A DNA stretch of 64,000 nt from JAXLYX01 sp046351215 (GTDB lineage: Bacteria; Myxococcota_A; Polyangia; Polyangiales; Houyiibacteriaceae). The stretch covers positions 372,001 to 436,000 of the forward strand of contig JAXLYX010000008.1 of the NCBI GenBank assembly GCA_046351215.1, in the 5' to 3' direction. Below are positions 62,081-64,000 of this stretch, one piece after another. Numbering within the stretch: position 1 is the first letter of the stretch; every line of letters begins with the position of its first letter. Below the pieces are notes generated by a model. That model ran no database searches and was not told the DNA's origin. It saw only the letters and a program-made list of their open reading frames with translations. A program made the position numbers and the translations under genes.

Positions 62081-63694
62081 TCATCGCGTGCGCGCGCGTC
62101 GACGACCCGGGGGGGCCACCGCCATCGCGGGCCGCAGCTCCGCTTCGGTCCGATCGCGGATGCGAAGCACTCCGTTCAGCACTCCGACGTAGGCCGTCCC
62201 GTCGGGCGCGATCGCGATCTCGGCCCAGTGGTTGTCGTAGCGGAGGCCCGTGCCCGTGAGCACGCGGTAGACCGTGCGTCCGGTCTCGAAGTCGATCGCG
62301 GTGAAGTAGTAGGCGTCTCCGTCGTGCGGCGCGCCTTCGAGCTTCGTGTAGGCGTAGATCAGGCCCGAGGCGATCGAGAGCTTCGGGACGACCGTCTGCG
62401 AGATCTCGTGACTCACCCAGACGACATCGCAGCCGGACTCGTCCGCGCGGACGTCGATGCGCGCGATGCCGGGCTCGGTCGTGCGCCCGTGGCGCATCGT
62501 CATGAAGATGTCGTAGCCGTAGTTGTTCTCGACCACGAGCGAGCGGCCGACGCCGATCATCGTGTTCTCGGTCGCGCTCCGGCCGGGCTCGAAGACCGGG
62601 ACGCGGCAGACGAGTCGATTCCCTTCTTCTCCCCGTCGCCGGTAGACGAGGACGTTCATGCGGGGCTCGGCGTTGTCGGCGATCGCGACGTAGTCCTCGC
62701 CGAGGAGCGTCGGGCTCGTGCCCGAGCCTTGGTTGATCTGGCCGAGCTTGCGACGCGTGCCCCGGTCGTAGGGCTCGCGCCATGCGGTGTGCACCGCCGT
62801 GCCCTGGGCCGCGTCGAGGCGGTAGAGCGCGTGATCGGTGACGACGTAGACCCCGTCCTCCGCGATGCTCAGCGAGTTCTCGATCTCCTCGCCACGGAGC
62901 TTCGTCGAATGGACGATGTGATCCGGCGTGACGAAGCCCACGGTCCCGTAGCGGCCGACGAACCAGACGTTGCCGTCGTGGTCGGGCATCACGGCCGAGA
63001 TCTTGTCGAGCGAGCCGTCCCTCCGTCGCAGCGCTTCCTGGAGCGAGGTGCGCTCTTCGCGGACGAAGCGCGGGGCGGTCCCGGTCTCGTCGAGCGCGTA
63101 GGTGTCGAGGTTCCCCTCGGAGGTCCCGATCACGGCGCGGTCGCGATGGTCGAGGTAGAAGTAGACGCCCCCGGAGGTGTCGTTCGTCGCCGTGCGGATG
63201 CGGAGGCGGGCGGTGTTGCGGGTGGGGAGCGGCGTGCGCGCGAGCACGGCGAGGGACTGCGGATCGAGCAGGAGCAGCGAGGGCTTCCGTCCGCGCATGC
63301 AGACGGTGACGATGCGGCCCTGCCGGTCGAAGTTCACGGTCGGGCACTCGCCGCCGACGAAGCCCATCGCGCGCGACAGCACCTCGGGATGGTGGCCCTC
63401 GGGGCCGGCCCAGGGGTAGGTGTTCGAGGTGTAGGCGTCGCCGTGCATGCAGCTCGCGCCGTTCTCCGCCATGAACGGATGCGGCGGCACGGGAGCGGCG
63501 GGGATCGGCTCGGGATCGAGGGAGGCGTGCGTCTCGCTCGGCACGAGCGCGACGAGGCGCTCGTCCCTCGGAATGGGACGCGTCACCGAGCCAGGGGCCA
63601 TGTGCGAGCAGGCCGAGAGCAGGAGCGCCGCGAGCGCGACGAGGGGCGCGCGCCGTGGCGTCTTCGACGGAATGGGATGACCGAGCGCGCGCAT
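62081..63694 (-). CDS. Large beta-propeller-like lipoprotein
   Basis: A 537-residue protein with a lipoprotein signal (LVALAALLLSACSHM; Cys at about 29) and a strand-rich body with repeats of the type NVWFVGRYGTVGFVTPDH, VYVVTDHALYRLDAAQG and TAYVGVLNGVLRIRDR, as in beta-propeller or PQQ-type proteins. No metal or heme motif is seen. An excellent ribosome site, AAAGGAGGTG, lies six bases before the ATG. A 14-bp palindrome lies 81 bp upstream of the start (63775). Confidence 0.75.
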   Translation of the reverse strand: MRALGHPIPSKTPRRAPLVALAALLLSACSHMAPGSVTRPIPRDERLVALVPSETHASLDPEPIPAAPVPPHPFMAENGASCMHGDAYTSNTYPWAGPEGHHPEVLSRAMGFVGGECPTVNFDRQGRIVTVCMRGRKPSLLLLDPQSLAVLARTPLPTRNTARLRIRTATNDTSGGVYFYLDHRDRAVIGTSEGNLDTYALDETGTAPRFVREERTSLQEALRRRDGSLDKISAVMPDHDGNVWFVGRYGTVGFVTPDHIVHSTKLRGEEIENSLSIAEDGVYVVTDHALYRLDAAQGTAVHTAWREPYDRGTRRKLGQINQGSGTSPTLLGEDYVAIADNAEPRMNVLVYRRRGEEGNRLVCRVPVFEPGRSATENTMIGVGRSLVVENNYGYDIFMTMRHGRTTEPGIARIDVRADESGCDVVWVSHEISQTVVPKLSIASGLIYAYTKLEGAPHDGDAYYFTAIDFETGRTVYRVLTGTGLRYDNHWAEIAIAPDGTAYVGVLNGVLRIRDRTEAELRPAMAVAPPGRRRARTR

Positions 63695-63774
63695 GCGCAC
63701 CTCCTTTCGCGTCCGGTCAGGATAGGGAGCACAGGAGGGTGTGGAAAGGGCGCTGCGTACGATCGTTCGCATCG

Positions 63775-63788
63775 TGACGACATCGTCA
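63775..63788. promoter_or_regulatory. Palindrome upstream of the propeller lipoprotein
   Basis: TGACGA-CA-TCGTCA, a perfect six-base dyad in the 239-bp divergent region between two lipoprotein genes. Possibly an operator; no regulator gene is adjacent. Confidence 0.3.
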
Positions 63789-63933
63789 TCGGCGGCGACA
63801 TGTGGGCTGGCCCGATCGGTGGATGCGGCCGCGACTCCGTCGGGCGGCGGATCCTCCGTGCCGCCGTCGGATGTGTCCTATCCACGCCCATGGAGGTTGT
63901 CATCGCCGACGCGCCGTCGTACCGTCCGAGGCC

Positions 63934-64000
63934 ATGAAGCCCATCGCTCGAGCCTGGTCGATCCTCCTCGTCGCCTCTTCGTTCTTCGGCGGCTGCACGC
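63934..64000 (+). CDS. Start of a putative lipoprotein gene (cut by window end)
   Basis: Only the first 22 codons are visible: MKPIARAWSILLVASSFFGG then Cys-Thr. This is a complete lipoprotein signal peptide with basic N-terminus, hydrophobic core and lipobox FGGC. The rest of the gene is outside the window. Confidence 0.6.
   Translation, partial: MKPIARAWSILLVASSFFGGCT

Noticed and set aside
1..64000. Mobile elements, prophage genes, tRNA or rRNA genes
   Set aside because: No transposase, integrase or phage protein, no flanking direct repeats of the insertion-sequence type, and no tRNA-like or rRNA-like segments were recognised by eye. A tRNAscan or Infernal run would decide.

Overview
The window is about 64 kb of very GC-rich (near 70%), gene-dense DNA with no rRNA, tRNA, CRISPR array, transposase or phage gene that I can see. 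The gene mix suggests a large-genome deltaproteobacterium of the Myxococcota, plausibly near Polyangiales/Sandaracinaceae. It has many lipoproteins of unknown function, PAS/GAF/hybrid signalling proteins, a lipoxygenase, a desaturase with its own electron-transfer partner, and many short-range strand switches. The taxonomic call is an inference. About 55 genes are supported and no stretch over 300 bp lacks a gene.

Layout. 0-8 kb: the end of a short-chain dehydrogenase, an MscS channel fused to a cyclic-nucleotide-binding domain, a MarR repressor with an operator-like palindrome at its start, a lipoprotein, a divergent pair (ferritin-like metal-dependent hydrolase and AraC regulator), and an RhlE-type RNA helicase. 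8-16 kb (mostly minus): a membrane protein, a split-barrel/GAF/winged-helix fusion coupled to a stand-alone split-barrel protein, a zinc-ribbon membrane protein, a P-type cation ATPase, and a fatty acid desaturase with its flavin/2Fe-2S reductase. 16-21 kb: a lipoprotein, then two tandem DUF3604 (PHP-like) lipoproteins whose 3' thirds are almost identical, as after gene conversion.

21-32 kb: CBS-domain protein, PilZ protein, methyltransferase, secernin-like Ntn hydrolase, ABC1 kinase, GT-C-like membrane protein, an atypical lipoxygenase followed by a permuted papain-like enzyme, and several small proteins. 32-44 kb: LTA-synthase-like phosphotransferase/sulfatase, PanE-like reductase, a LysR regulator divergent from a nucleoside-sugar-epimerase-like protein with a LysR box between them, a degenerate PtsP-like protein, an MgtA-like ATPase, an MBL-fold enzyme and a secreted HExxH protein. 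44-57 kb: PhoH, GNAT, L-isoaspartyl methyltransferase, DUF4230 protein, a translationally coupled response-regulator/EAL protein and histidine kinase, an HpnE/phytoene-desaturase-like flavoprotein, an outer-surface protein, and a hybrid histidine kinase behind a small unknown gene. 57-64 kb: an NmrA-like epimerase, a MaoC hydratase-thiolase operon ending in a good intrinsic terminator, VanZ coupled to a lipoprotein, a large beta-propeller-like lipoprotein, and the first codons of another lipoprotein.

Recurring themes are lipid chemistry (desaturase plus reductase, lipoxygenase, thiolase plus hydratase, squalene/carotenoid-type flavoprotein) and cyclic-nucleotide or phospho-signalling (CNB-gated MscS, PilZ, EAL output, two histidine kinases, PtsP relic). 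No single large novel gene cluster stands out. The most unusual items are the atypical lipoxygenase, the catalytically dead PtsP-like protein, the split-barrel/GAF/winged-helix fusion and the gene-converted DUF3604 pair.
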